Source of the DNA: Kalaharituber pfeilii | Taxonomy: Eukaryota; Ascomycota; Pezizomycetes; Pezizales; Pezizaceae | Assembly (NCBI GenBank): GCA_015179045.1 | Contig: WHUZ01000113.1 | Location: forward strand, 62,001 to 126,000 | Direction: 5' to 3' | Length of the DNA: 64,000 nucleotides | Shown here: positions 30,295-42,513 of the stretch, piece after piece | How positions within the stretch are numbered: the stretch's first letter is position 1 | Layout of the letters: every line of letters begins with the position of its first letter | Program-made: the position numbers and the translations under genes | The notes under the pieces: model-generated | Seen by the model: the letters and a program-made list of their open reading frames with translations, nothing else | Told to the model about the DNA's origin: nothing | Databases searched by the model: none

Positions 30295-32599
30295 ATGCCC
30301 GTCATTTCCTTCGGTACGAGCGATTCGTTGCAACCGACGCGTATAGGTGGTTGGATACAGATTTATCTATGCTAATCCCCCTCCGGGTAACTCATAAGAT
30401 TCTTCCGATATCCGCATCTGCGTCCCTGCAGCACAGCTCTACGTTGCAGAGCCGTGTACCCTTGTCCTCAAACCTGCAGACGAAAATATCTCCGAGACGG
30501 ACATCGGAGTTGATGTCGAGAAGCGATTGCCTGTTATTTGTACGTACTCAAATCACTCACGCCTCCTGATACCAATAGTCACTCACGTGACTGCTTCTCC
30601 GAATCCAGCAATTTTCTGCTCCCACTTCAACCCCCACGGCAGCTTCGCGCCGCTTCCCACACCCGCCCTTGATGCCATCACTGCTTGGACTAACGCCGCC
30701 AATGAAAAAATTACCATTCCGAAACAACGTCATAACTCCGACCTCATTCTCCGCCGAGCAATTCTCTGCGCCGAGGACCAGTCGCTCACGTTCCTGGAGA
30801 CCGGGCTTACAAATTATGTCCTTGAGGCATTTGGTGCATTTCTTTTCCCCTGTGGGCCGGGAGTGATTCGTAAGGGACCGTGGGAGAATGGCGATGCGTC
30901 TGCTACTGCCTGCCCCAAAATTGATGGAAGTCTGTTTCAAGACCTGGACTTGGGGACACTGGGGTCGCTAATTGAGCACTGGACCCGCAGCCCCGAAATT
31001 CCCGCCCCCAGTGATGCTCATGTTTTGGACCTCAAGTATTTCGAAAATCGTGCCCACGAAGATCGTGCCAGCCGCCTGTCGCACATCACAACAGAAAACG
31101 AAATTGCCGATCCATACAACGTCCCTCCGCGCCGGGTGTGGGACCTCAAATTTAACCGCGTGATCCCATACCATCTGGCTCAGGCAGTTTCTCCAAACGG
31201 AAAAGTTGACTATGTCGCCATCTCACACAGCTGGGTTGCCGGGACCGAATTGGTGGGTGTGCAGACGCCCATCAACGGGTTTGCGTGGCCGGTGCCGATT
31301 CCGCGTGAATTGGACTTGGAAATAATTCGGAATGAAGTGTTAGGTAATTTTCCCACTGCACGGTACTGCTGGCTTGATGCGCTGTGCTTGAGACAGAAGA
31401 GGGCGTTGGATGTGCGGACTGTCAGGGAGGTGCCTGACGGGAGAAAAAAGTGGATGGATGTCTTAGAACTGGCACAGGAGTTGGAGGATGACTCACTCAG
31501 GAATGAAGAGTTGCGGATCGATGTGCCGACAATAGGAAATATTTACATCGATGTGCATGTATTGAGGTACTATAATGGCCTCGGGAGACAGCTAGCGAAT
31601 CTGGCGTGGGATGCACCGACACACTGGCTAAACCGCGCATGGACATTACAAGAGAGTCGACCCGGGGGAATCAAGTCTGTTGTAGCAGGTGGCCTCCCCG
31701 CAGGCTTCTCGAGTAGTGATTACTTAACTAGGATCAAGGGCACAAAGAATGGTACGACTGTTAGCCTTGGAGCTGCAGTGAAGGTCCTTGAAGATGTGGT
31801 CGCACTTCTCGGTGGCGGGGTATTTGCGCTGGCGAAGGAGATGGAGTCGCGGGCGTCTTCGAACAGAACAGACAAGATTGCTGGCCTGAGCTATTTATTG
31901 GAGTTACCGAAACTGCCGGCATATGATTGGACGGAGGAGATTGAGCTGTCGTGGATACGGTGTCTAAAGGCCATGCATCCTGGCATGAGAAAGGAGATCT
32001 TCTTCACAAGCCCTACCATTTCTTTGAGAGGCACGCAGGAGGAGCAAGTGTCGTTCTGGTATCCGTCGTGGGAACATATCAATTCGTTTCCACCGGCCTT
32101 CGGATCAGATTATCAGTCACTATACAGGCCGCAGCAATACGCAGCACGCACTGCGCAGCCGCCCCAAACAAAGGAATATAGTCTTGTCCCCATGGGACAA
32201 GCGCCAGAACCGACTGGAGTAGCACACTGGCACGAGCTCATGCTCTACCTGGAGACTATACATGTCCCCGTGACTATTAAGTTCAAACGAGGGACCGAGT
32301 ACGTCGTAACTTCAGCGGGAAAGGGCAGACGGAGATCATTTAGCATTCACAGGTCAGAGGGCTACGAACCGTTAGCACCAGGTTACTTCTATGTGACCCA
32401 GCAAGGAGCAGAAGGGATTAGGGATGGCCCGTATACGCTTGTACCGGCCCCGACACGGAAGCCTATGAAGCGGGAGCATTGGATATGGGCACTGTGTGAG
32501 GATTTGGGAGGAGGAGTATACGCGAAGGCGGGATTGCTGCTTGGCGAAGATATATTGTGGGTTTTAGTAGAGAAACCGGCAGCATTGTATCTGAGATGA
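30295..32599 (+). CDS. HET-domain (heterokaryon incompatibility) protein, two exons
   Basis: The model joins 30295-30313 and 30399-32599 for 739 residues. The first ATG gives a 19-nt exon, MPVISF. The 85-nt intron (GTACGA donor, TCATAAG acceptor) restores the frame, reading DSSDIRICVPAAQLYVAEPC. The HET core begins about residue 276 with YVAISHSWVAGTE, where other members have SYxW. Then come CWLDALCLRQ (about 329), matching the conserved WIDxLCINQ, and LNRAWTLQES (about 420), matching RxWTxQE. These are the three signature blocks of the family in order and at typical spacing. HET proteins trigger cell death when different fungal individuals fuse; partners and specificity cannot be read here. 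The 275-residue N-terminus and the C-terminal 270 residues show no named domain. No stop or frameshift is seen. The splice model is mine; a longer 5' exon cannot be excluded. Confidence 0.85.
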
Positions 32600-32735
32600 G
32601 TAAGTCCCCGAGATAAAAAGTAAAGGTCGAAGGTGAAAATGGGTAACACGAGAATTGCTGCCGTGCAACCAGGATGATTATGGAAAACTCACGTTCATGG
32701 CTGTACATCAGGATGTGTCCAGTTGGAAATGCTAC
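32600..32735. promoter_or_regulatory. 3' flank of HET gene
   Basis: AT-rich flank with AAAAGTAAAGG and no other feature. The gene's own polyadenylation region presumably lies here, before the nested LINE tails. Confidence 0.3.
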
Positions 32736-32742
32736 AGAGGAG

Positions 32743-32773
<31 letters not shown>

Positions 32774-32899
32774 CTTCAATATCATTACTCGTGGGCCGCC
32801 CTTTTTTTTTTTTTTTTTTATATATCACATGACCCCGCGTGCAGCTGTTCGCCATGGCAGGGCTGTCTGCCGCCCTGTGGGCTATGACGAGAGAGGAGT
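32736..32899 (-). mobile_element. Type A LINE tail with a type B tail inserted in its hairpin
   Basis: Outer insert: AGAGGAGT at 32736-32743 and 32892-32899 flanks a T tract, CTTCAATATCATTACTCGTG and the type A hairpin, which is split. Inner insert (32803-32868): GCCGCCCT at 32795-32802 and 32869-32876 flanks T(18), ATATATCACATGACCCCGCG, TGCAGCTGTTCGCCATGGC and AGGGCTGTCT, which is type B. Removing the inner insert and one duplication restores an intact type A tail. Confidence 0.88.
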
Positions 32900-35128
32900 T
32901 TTTCATTCTGCCCCTTCTATGACGAGAGTTGTGATGATGCCATAATTATATCCTGTCCGACAGAGATTATAGTGATCTTGATCCAGTATTTATGAAATCC
33001 CATCATGGTGTCGACAGCTTTTCTGCGATATTTCGCTCGAACCTTATATGCACAATATAAAACCTCACTTCATTCGAACAAAAAACCCATCACAGGTATC
33101 CATGTTGTAAGATACGACAGAAAGTATCCACTACTGCCTTTCGATGGACTGGAGCAGTGAGAACTGGCGGAACGAATGTACGACCAAATGCGAGTGCGAG
33201 TGCGAAAGCGCGGGTGCGAAAAAGAAGAGAAGAGAACGTTGTTCATTATATGTGCTACAGTACAGAAAGTCTATATATATGATAGCCATGAACGCCTCAC
33301 GTGCTGCCCTTATCTCCACGTGCCTTCCATGTCAAGCTTACCTTTACCCATCCCGTCGTCGTCGTCACAATGTGCTTCACCACTTTTTGCCAGAAAAGGT
33401 GACTTCAGCCACTTGGAAAATCGTAACATGTAGTACCGAAGGCACTTAGTACATGTAGTTACATGCAAATGTATGTACCTTTCGGGTACAGTATACCTTA
33501 CTTAGTAGTACTTCTATAGTAGCCGTCATCTCCTGTGAGACTGTGAACGATTGTAAGGCCCTGGGTGCGCCCATCTCCTTCGCATCAATCCCGCCCATCT
33601 GCAGTAGAGAGAAAATCGTGAGACACAGTTATGGAGGTGTCGCAATAAGAGGTGTGAGTTGAGGAATTCTGAGGCAATTTTGTAGAACTGTGAACTTCGG
33701 CATCTGGTAATCCTGCATACTATACTGATTCTACAGTATTTTGCCAGGAACTCCAAACCGGTATATCGCATTGAGCTAGATAAGTGAAAAGGAAATTGTC
33801 CTAACATTACCGAGCGCCTCAATTGTATCTCAAGTTTCAACTGGACGTTCACTGCCTATGAATAGGCAACTTCCGCATCTCAGTTTGCACCTATCGGAAA
33901 TTGACAATGGTGAAGGGTAAGTAGACTCTCGATATAAGAATGTCATCGGGCAGGGGGGCGGGGTATATATTCTTATATCTTATATGGAACTAAGTACAGG
34001 ACAGGAGATACGGAAAGGCGCGGAATATAAAATAGGTGCAAAAGAGGCTCAAGGAAGTACAGGAAACAAACATACCTAGAAGTAAAGAGAATAAGGTCTG
34101 GAAAAGTGCTAAGAGGAGTTGATGAAGGTTCTTGGGTGCCGTAACTTTACAGGTGGGGCAGTGCGGGAGTATTTCTTGTCGATAAGCTTACTCTTAGAGG
34201 TCTAGCATTCGCTCAATATAAGAATATGTGCCGGGCTATTCGTAACAGTGATTCAGTCACCACTGGCCTGGGCTCTGGGCCACTCAGTAGCACGGTTCAT
34301 AATTTTTTTTCTCTAGCACACTCGACTTTACATTCTCTTTCCCCCTCCTCCAACACTCGTCTCCCACTCTTTTGTCATTCCTTTTCCCGTTGTAATGAAG
34401 GCTCAACAGCATCCACTGTCTTGCACAGGATAGCGGTATCTAGAGCTGGCGGAACGAGGTCTCAAGGGCGGTCTCAATGGTCAAGTGTCAAGAAGGATAT
34501 CATAGGTGGCCTGTAGTCTTGTCTGCGATTTCTGGTCTGTCTGATCTATATCTACGTATCCATGTTTATCCCTACTCCAGCCTTGCCTGTCTGATGCGCG
34601 TATACAGTGCTATCTACATCAATTTATAGACCACCTTCGCCTTCCAACTAAACCTATACATCCACATCTCGCTTCTTATATAAACCCAATATATATGCGC
34701 TAGCGTTTGGGGCCGTGTTTAGCCTTATTCTTTCCATCGGTACTGTGGTTACCACCACACCGTGTTCAGCCTATAGTGCATATTTGATATCAAAGTTTGC
34801 GTTCATTGAACTGCACGCAAATTAGTCCGGTGTTAACCTAATTAGCAGTTTCAGGCCAGTTTGTAAAATGTGTACGTGAGGTCACTTAGAGTCGTATATA
34901 ATCGAGTACTGTCTTTGAAAATAGATCTTATCTGGTAGATTATATATATATTGTAGTGTCTACAAGCCATTCATCCAAAGCTCTCTCCCAAACCACTCTT
35001 GCTAGGCTATTTATTCTGGTTTCCGCCCGTGTATAAACCACCTGTACCCGTCAATAAAACTGTCAGCCATAGATCACGTGCTGCTGGGCCCACGCATCAC
35101 GTAATAAGACTACGGCCTCAACATCAAC
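32900..35128. other. No gene seen
   Basis: Contains a sequence (33294-33385) that is a paralog of the 41.24-41.4 kb region, and one weak GGCC palindrome at about 34262-34290. The longest ORF is 108 codons, with no recognisable character. Confidence 0.45.
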
Positions 35129-36473
35129 TCACCCATAACAGTAATACTTATTCCTATACAACGACTGCACTACCTGATTACACAAATTCTCCACCTCCTT
35201 TCTGCTCCATCCCACCCCAGTTAACAACTGGACTGCAAACGGGAATGTGCTTTCCACGGCCCCAATTCTACCCCACTTTCCTAGTTCCTTGAGCCTCTTA
35301 TCCTTTGGCCAGTCTCCTAGGGGCCACACCGCCCTCTGCTCTACTACATCCACGAATCCCGCTTTTTCTAGTCGAGCTCTCATTCCTGCAGCAATGTCGA
35401 GGGGACGACCACACTGAGAAGCGGCGTTGAGGACGTGGTAAAAGTACGTGGAGATCGGATGCCCCTCTGAAAGTGCAGTCAGGGGCGTCCCGTCCGAAAG
35501 GCGTACTTGGCAGTCGTAGTCCTGAAATTCGATATAACCGCCAGGGACGAGTTTTCTACCCGCAACATGCGAATCATTTTCCACATTAGCTATATGCATA
35601 TATGTTACCAGCCATGCACGGCGGTACGCTAAAGAGTGGCTTGCGACGGATCATATGTTAAATTAGGGGAAACCCACGCATAAGTTTGTTCAAGAGCTTT
35701 ATCCCAATTCCTAAAAGACCCACTCAAGCTCCGGATATGTATAAAATCAAAATAGTTATCGTCGTATGGCCACTCCTCTTCCATGTCCTCGATTTCGAAA
35801 GTGCAATTGGGCGGGACCCTGCATGTTCCATGTAACGTTGCCATTCGTTAGTCAAGATGTTATCAGTAAACCGCAGTGGGTAAACAGCCTACCATGCAGG
35901 TTGAATCGGGCTGAGGTCAGTCCCAATGACGGAAGCAGCAGGGAACTCCCTAGAACATGGAACAGTGGCATAAACATTCATTCTCCATTACTTCCTCTTT
36001 CCTGCTACTTGCTTCCAAATTGCACCTTCATATGACCATAGCTAAATCCACTCACTCAGCAAAATCCAAGGCCCAAATTCCTGTCCCTGTCCCTACATCC
36101 AGCACTTTCCTTCCCGCTCCCGTTCCTGTGGGCGCAAGATCACTTTCTAGCCCCTCCCACCAATTGAGAGGCGCCGTATACAATTGCCCTCCCAACAACG
36201 ACAACCAGATGTGGTGATACAAGTCCAGCCTCTCCTGCTCTCGTTCGTCATTCGGCAGGAAATAATGGGCAGACTTAAACCTGTCGGAGTGATAACGCCG
36301 GCCATTGGCGTAGGTGAAGTTGAAAATGGAGGAGATGGTTGAAGCGGCGGCGGAGGAATTTATGCTTTTGTTGCAACAGGGTTAATTGGCGGGATTTCTC
36401 GCTTGATAGGGCCTAAAAGCGATGCTTACGAATATCCTTCAGAGTCGCTCGGAAATTCCAGTTGATGATCCAT
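35129..36473 (-). CDS. LaeA-like SAM-dependent methyltransferase, five exons
   Basis: Five exons on the minus strand, 36473-36430, 36364-36056, 35949-35893, 35818-35678 and 35555-35129, total 978 nt and 325 residues. All phases join and every junction is GT-AG. The N-terminus reads SSIFNFTYANGRRYHS, then the family signature SAHYFLPNDEREQERLDLYH. SAM motif I is VLDVGTGTGIWALDFAEEFP (residues 102 on). The acidic-loop motif VIGTDLSPIQPAW and the post-motif WPYDDNYFDFIHIR follow. GGYIEFQDYD and the helical C-terminus complete the class I fold. This layout is typical of the large LaeA-like family of ascomycetes. LaeA itself acts with velvet proteins on secondary metabolism, but most paralogs have no known substrate. 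No biosynthetic cluster surrounds it here. Confidence 0.9.
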
Positions 36474-36815
36474 GTCCTCCTATGGTGCCATGCGATGTCA
36501 TTCATGTGTTAGCAGTTTCCTCCCTCTCAAATAACTCTATACCTCTTTCCCAAATTTCGCACTCCACTCCAATCATCCCAATTCAAATATGAAGACTGTC
36601 ATGAAGTAAAGAACTTCGGTTATCTGCATCCAGAAATCACTACTCCATCCAACATAACAACCAGAATTTCAGAGCTCCCTCTTCTCCGCCTTTCCAACTC
36701 TTGCAAGGTTCTCTTTCGTTTATCCCCTGCTATATTTTCTCATTAATACAGTTCCCGTGTCTATAGCCCATATGTGCAAGTGTCCATTTGTTTCGGGCAA
36801 AATATTACATCCAAA

Positions 36816-37400
36816 TTAAGTTTCCTCGCCAAGCGACCACATCTTGCTCGCTGCTAAGCGTTCTATTCCCGTACGCACCTCACGCTAAGAATGAAGAACA
36901 TGAATAACACATAAACTTACATCAACCTCAACGGAGGTCCCTTCGGCGTCGTTTGCCTTAACTTGCCCCAATGGAACCGCAGAGCCTTGCGTATACGTTG
37001 GATCTGGGCTCGGTGGAAGTGCGGTAGCGTTAACTGGTGTTTGCATCATCTTGTGCGGTGCAGTTTCCTCTTCTGTTGTTGAGTCGCAATGTCGATGCCC
37101 TCCGGAAGGACTGGATCAAAACGTATAAATAACTTGAGCAAGCAGAGAAAAGTTTGAGGAAAGAAAATGAATGCAAGGGAGTTGAAATAAAGCGAAAAAG
37201 TCTTTTGTCTCGCAGGCTTTGTTTCCTTACTTACTTCCGAAATAAAGTAAATGAAATCGAACACGATGGTCAGAGCGCCAACAATACGAGACTGGAAGCT
37301 AGCAAGTCGAATACGAAAGGCGCATGCCATATAAAAAGTATTGGCACCACGGTGGTCTGACTTAGCGACAGGGGGAAGTCAAAGAACAACGGTCTGGCCT
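36816..37400 (-). CDS. Possible multi-exon gene with membrane segment, uncertain model
   Basis: A stretch at about 37350-37233 reads FRIRLASFQSRIVGALTIVF then DFIYFISE, ending at a consensus GTAAGTAAG donor. A second stretch (about 37107-36921) reads TTEEETAPHKMMQTPVNATA and further, ending at GTAAGT. A possible last part reads REVRTGIERLAASKMWSLGE. The hydrophobic stretch would be one membrane segment. Against it: the 36-nt intron needed before the last part is very short, one phase did not join, and no start exon was found. I do not recognise the family. Confidence 0.3.
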
Positions 37401-37464
37401 GTGCGTGGAGTGCACTGGCGTGGGTCCCTCCGTCATAAGTGACAGGCATCACTCTTGCCTGCAT

Positions 37465-38079
37465 GAGGTTGTGAAAGAAATAACAATTACGGATATTAGA
37501 GACCTTTGCTGTAAGTAGAGCGTCCCATGTGCCCAGAAACCAGGTTGTCGACCCTTGTAAGCTCTAGAGGGGCTCAACTTTGCACCTGTAATTCAGCTCC
37601 AACAGGAGCAGCTACACACCCAGTTTCCTACTCCAAACTCAGAAGTTAATTATTTGGGTTTCTGGAATTCTTATGATATCTTCTACTGTGCCATAGCTAT
37701 CGTGGTTGCTGAGGTTAAAATTGTAGAGCTTTAATCGTGGGGTGAAGCTTTCGCTGGGAGCTTCACAGAGCTCTAGAGCTTACGCTGCGCCACACTTCAT
37801 TAACTAGCAGGGGTACAGCAGGGTTCGGGAAGCTCTAGAGCGTCTTGCGAAAGGTCTCTATTGCATGGTTAAGACCACTTTGTTCCATGTTTATTTTGAC
37901 TACCATTGGAGGGCAGGCAGCACATTCTTTGTCCAACTCTAAGCAAAGACATCCCTGCACAGTTTACCCTACTCCTACACGCGTCAAGGGCAGGGCGCCT
38001 TGTTTTGAGAAGCACATGCATGTAGCAATCGGTATCACTAACGCTGCTTCATCCACGTCCATCGTGTCATCCCGCTCCT
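37465..38079. other. No gene seen
   Basis: CTCTAGAG- and CTTCAC-containing stretches occur. GAGCTCTAGAGC-like motifs recur at about 37560, 37772 and 37835. Nothing coding was recognised. Confidence 0.4.
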
Positions 38080-38561
38080 TCCCTTTTTCCATTGTACCCA
38101 CTCTCCTCCACTCCTATAATTCCGAGTGCAGCCATCTCCCCGACAACCTTACCTTCGCTGGTCTTCTTCCCTTCCCTCCTCTCTTCAACAACCATCGGGC
38201 TGCAACTATCCCCTCCATCCATGGGTTCGCCTTCTCCATCTAGTCCCTAACCTTTCCCAGCTTTTGGTTGTTGCAATTCCAATTCTCACAATTGCGAGAG
38301 CAGATTGAGGCAGGTTCAACTGTCTCTTCCCAGCCTGTGGCCTGTTAACTTCTTGCTTGGGGGGTATTTTCTGGTTTTGGGTGGAGATTGGGGTGTTAGC
38401 TTTATTGTAGCCTCCTTCGTATCTTTCGAGGGCTTTGAAGACTGCCCTTTTGCTGGATTGGAGGGCTTCAGCTGCATAATGAGAAACAGTTGCCGATTCA
38501 GGTTGCCATGCATGACATCAATACAGTGGATCGCAAACTTTTGATCGATTATCAAGATCAA
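38080..38561 (-). pseudogene. LINE ORF1 relic
   Basis: On the minus strand the region reads KPSNPAKGQSSKPSKDTKEA in one frame. Further on it reads GIVAARWLLKRGGKGRRPAK, which matches the ARWLLKQERREGK block of the ORF1 at 25.3-26.3 kb. The basic Pro/Ser/Lys linker before the block is likewise the same in type. Stops and at least one frameshift are present, and no tail or duplication was identified. The reading is by eye; a protein alignment would settle it. Confidence 0.45.
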
Positions 38562-39583
38562 GACTAATGATTATTAGCTGCTAGTCTGTCGCTAATTAAT
38601 AGGCTAGCGATACCATAACGCAATCAAAATCATCTGCAGAACGGGTGGGTATTTGAAAGCTTTGACATGATTTGTTGAAATACATCTGAGTAACTGAAAA
38701 CGTGCATAGGCCTCTCGTATATTTTACCCGATCCACGTTTCCGTGCTGCCTTGGCGATGCTCAAGTCCACCCTCCCTTATCATCAGCCATGCTGGTCACA
38801 TATTTTTGATATGTTAAGCATATTACCGATGAGTAATGTTCCGTGTTAACGCCCTGAAAGCTATGCGTTTGTGTTATGACAATGATGACATTGAAATATG
38901 CTGCTCAAATTCATGTTGATTCACTACTCTAGTTCAAAGGAGTTTCGGTGGAGATGCGAATGGTTTCGATTACTTTGTTTTGAACTTGAAAAACAGTAAA
39001 CCGCATATTGTAGTTCGAACCGTCCCGATTGCTTGAGTACTGGTATGTGCAGATCGCGCCCTCTTTGAAGAATATCTATATATGATAATTATTGTCCTCC
39101 TTAGCTCTACTAAAGTGAGCCATAATCCCAGAAAGAGTAGAGGTGTGCCAATTGATCTCATCCAAAGTAGCCTGTTTCCACAACCAACCAGCTCGATGTC
39201 ACTGGTTGTCATGATTTTTTTCCGAGCACCTCAACATTCTCTTCTTTATAAGACTAGATTTTCTTTTGATAGGATTAAAATGTGGAGACTTTAGAGCAAA
39301 GCTTAAACAGAAATCGGAACTCTTATTGGCAGCTCCTGCAATCGCACACTGTACTGAGTACATCAAAGCATGTAGTTTTAGGTACATCTAGTATGCTGGT
39401 AGAAATAGCCTTCTAGGGTACATTAGCATATTGCAAGCTAAGTATTGTAGCTCTTCTATTCGGCAACCTCCAGACCTACATATGTTTAGTAACTGCAGAG
39501 CTACTTTATTATTTTACTTGCCTTGCATTTGGTGTAACTAGCATGTATTCAATAACAGAGGCAGAGAGCGAAAGACTATGATA

Positions 39584-40263
39584 CGGTTTTCCCTTGCTAT
39601 ACCGGATCTGTAAAATCCGGCCGTTATAAAACAAAATGCTTGGCAGAAATACAATAGGGATAGGCTGCAAAATAATGGAAATTGCATAATTATTAATGGG
39701 AAGTGGATCGACAATGACAACCTAAGTTAATTATATAAAGTCAAGTTTAGTAAGCATGTTCAAGGTGAATGCAAAGGTGGGGCAGCCAAAATTGGACGTA
39801 TCAGTATTAGTGTATCCAGCATAGCAAATATTATTTGTATGGAGACAGGGGCGTAAGTGCCTGACAATTCCTGTCCGGTCCGGTATTCTTAGTGTGTCCG
39901 GTATAGCAAGAGTGTTCTATATGGGAACGGAATGTACCGTATTAACTCACTTAAGAGGTAAAACACAAACGCGCGCTTTGGTGGTCTTGGCAAGCCTCTT
40001 AACGCCAGTGCGCGTGTACTACGCACGAGCACGCCGAATTACCGCGATGCTAACCTCAACAGCACGGAAACTGATAGTGACGTGACTCCCAAAAAAAGAA
40101 AAAAGAAAAAAAAAATACCAATATTGTACCAAAGCGCGCGCTAGCGCGATCAATAGCGTCCAAAGTTCTGCCAAGACCACACTAGCGCGCGTTTGTGTTT
40201 TACCTCTTAAGTGAGTTAATACGGTAGCAGCCTGAGAGCGTCCGGTATAGCAAGGGAAAACTG
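39584..40263. mobile_element. Pogo/Fot-like non-autonomous element carrying a nested MITE
   Basis: Inverted ends CGGTTTTCCCTTGCTATACC (39584) and, on the minus strand, CAGTTTTCCCTTGCTATACC (from 40263). Internal CCGGTATAGCAAG copies and a GTGTATCCAG block align by eye with 28440-28660. The element is interrupted by the MITE at 39937-40224. Confidence 0.75.
39937..40224. mobile_element. MITE with long inverted repeats and TA target duplication
   Basis: The ends CCGTATTAACTCACTTAAGA at 39937 and the same on the minus strand at 40224 continue as inverted repeats for about 55 bp. The arm includes GGTAAAACACAAACGCGCGC and GGTCTTGGCA, with few mismatches. TA lies on both sides (39935-39936 and 40225-40226), the signature of Tc1/mariner-type insertion. 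The interior is about 180 bp and A-rich in part, without an ORF. Confidence 0.85.
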
Positions 40264-41242
40264 CATGTGGATATTGTCAGAAGATAATAAATGCGGGCAC
40301 GGGCTATAGCCTTGGACCGGTGGTTACACTTCACAGCAATATGAGCCACATTACATAATTCTTTATACATTACTGTAATTCACCACAACGTGACGTGCAC
40401 CACGTCCCGAAGCACGTTTTACACCAAAACTGACCACGCGCGACAACATATATCTCAACCACCAGAATAGAATTCTGTATGTAACATGTATACTAGTTAC
40501 ATCAAGGACTATTCTTCATATTCTACACCTTAGCTTCTTCAGAAATATTGCTTTAAAGGATTTATCACTCATGAAATTCACACCGTGAATTGGCATAGGC
40601 TTGGCATATATTTTTCGCTGTGATATCACTAGTATTGAATTCCACCTTATCACACCTGAATTAAATCTGATAAAAATACTAGAACACTTGAATAACAATA
40701 TTTTATCTTATTCAAAGATGTGAGAAGCATGTCAAGAAAATTTCTAAAGAAGTGGTAGAGTTATTCACAAAATTCATATTCTCATAGAAATTGTATGCAA
40801 TAGTTGTATAGGAAAACTACCAGAAATGGCAATTTGATATATGAACTAGGCATTAAACAACATTAAGCCAATTAAAACACTACTTGTAATCATCAAGAGG
40901 CCTATTGGGGAGACTCTCTAGCCACAAGTCTGCAGGTATTCTGGTGAGCATTGACGGGAAGTAGTACACCCTCCCCTCCAGTGCACTTTGTATGGGAATT
41001 CTATATAAATGCATGCCAAGGCATCAATGAAAAACTCATAGTGCCATTAATCGACCACAAGAAGCATGATCATGGTCTGTTGTCATAACATGAGAAAGCA
41101 GGTTTGCATATGTTGTTTTCAGGTTTTTGTTCTAACTGAGGATTTCTCGTTATCACCAAAAGTTGTCTATATATGTCGCTTTATCTTCCTGTATCTATTG
41201 CAATGCAGCAAGCGAACGTATCCAATTCAATAAGAGTTAAGA
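40264..41242. other. No gene seen
   Basis: AT-rich sequence without recognisable ORFs or elements. Confidence 0.4.
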
Positions 41243-41293
41243 CCTCACGTGCTTCTCTTATCTCCACGTGCCTTCCAAGCCAAGCTTACTTTA

Positions 41294-41384
41294 CCCATTT
41301 CCGTCATTACAAATGTCCTGCCATGGCGAAGAGCTGCATGCGGGGTCATGTGACAAAAAAAAAAAAAAAAAGCCCATTTCCGTC
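41294..41384 (+). mobile_element. Type B LINE tail with 12-bp TSD and an empty-site paralog
   Basis: CCCATTTCCGTC at 41294-41305 and 41373-41384 flanks ATTACAAATGTCCTGCCATG, GCGAAGAGCTGCATGC, GGGGTCATGTGAC and A(18). The surrounding sequence recurs at 33294-33385 without the insert. Confidence 0.9.
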
Positions 41385-41399
41385 GCCGTCGCCACAGTG

Positions 41400-42513
41400 C
41401 CTCTCGTACTGTATCATAGACCCCTGCACTTAACTCTAATGCAAGGCTATCAATGGTTCCTCGAGGCCCACTTTCACTGAATTGAACATCGTGTAAACAG
41501 ACGCCATCCAATAGGCCGCTCGGGCACCGCAGCATGGAACGCTAGCTTGCATCTTACATCTGTTTGGCCTAAATTTAGGAGACCCAGCACCAACTAGCTA
41601 GTCTCTCCTGGACAAACATTCCTATCGGTACGCCCCACTTAGTCTAACTTCCCAATTGATGGAATCAATACCTTGGCTGCGCTCACTTCATGACCCTTCA
41701 CAGACGATCCGACAGTTGGTGAACGCTGAGTTGTCGACAGTGGCACCGGTTGGCGCCTCTACAGTTCGCTTGATTAAACTAATAAAGGTTTTCGTGAAGT
41801 CAAGCTAAAATGAAACTAGGGTTAGCCTCTTGCACAATGCCACAAACGTGCAGTCTGCAGTGCAATTCCAATGGCCATTGTTGTCAGGTTGCATAGCGGT
41901 GACATGGGTGGACCTTCTGGCATATGCAGACTTATGGTATTTAAGGATAGCTTTGACTCTTTTATAGGAGCGCATCGTCATCAGAATCGACTCTCTTATA
42001 GGCTTCGACCTTCGCCACCGGCTTTGTCCTTACACACCACTAGCGCTGTGGAAGACGGATTCATCTACCAAGAATGAAAGACTCCACCGGGACTAACGCG
42101 TGAACTGAGAGAGAATAATAGCGGACAAAAGATGTAACTAGTCGCTATTCCACAAAATCAGTCGCTCTCTTTTCTTAACAGGTCAAGTAATGAAATAAAC
42201 TTCCCCTGGCTTCCCGCTGTGACCATCGTGGGCCCACCAGTTGGTCTTCATGTTTCTACCCGTCTCATCAGTTCCACTAGTAATCGCATGCTCACATCAT
42301 ACCGTTTTTGTCTCAGTCATGGTCTTCCTTTGGGCAAACTTCGAACTGTGTTTCTGAGGAGCTCGATGACATATCCTAAAAACCTGAACTTGGGCACCAG
42401 GGTACCGGTAATCTTGTAGAAGGCAACCAACAGATTGGCTTTATGCTTTATTACACTCAGTTTTGGGAATTCTCTCTGAGAGAAACTCCTAGTAGGCTTC
42501 TACTATACGATTC
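41400..42513. other. No gene seen
   Basis: Small ORFs only. ATTCC and CAATTGATGG stretches without repeat structure. Confidence 0.4.
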
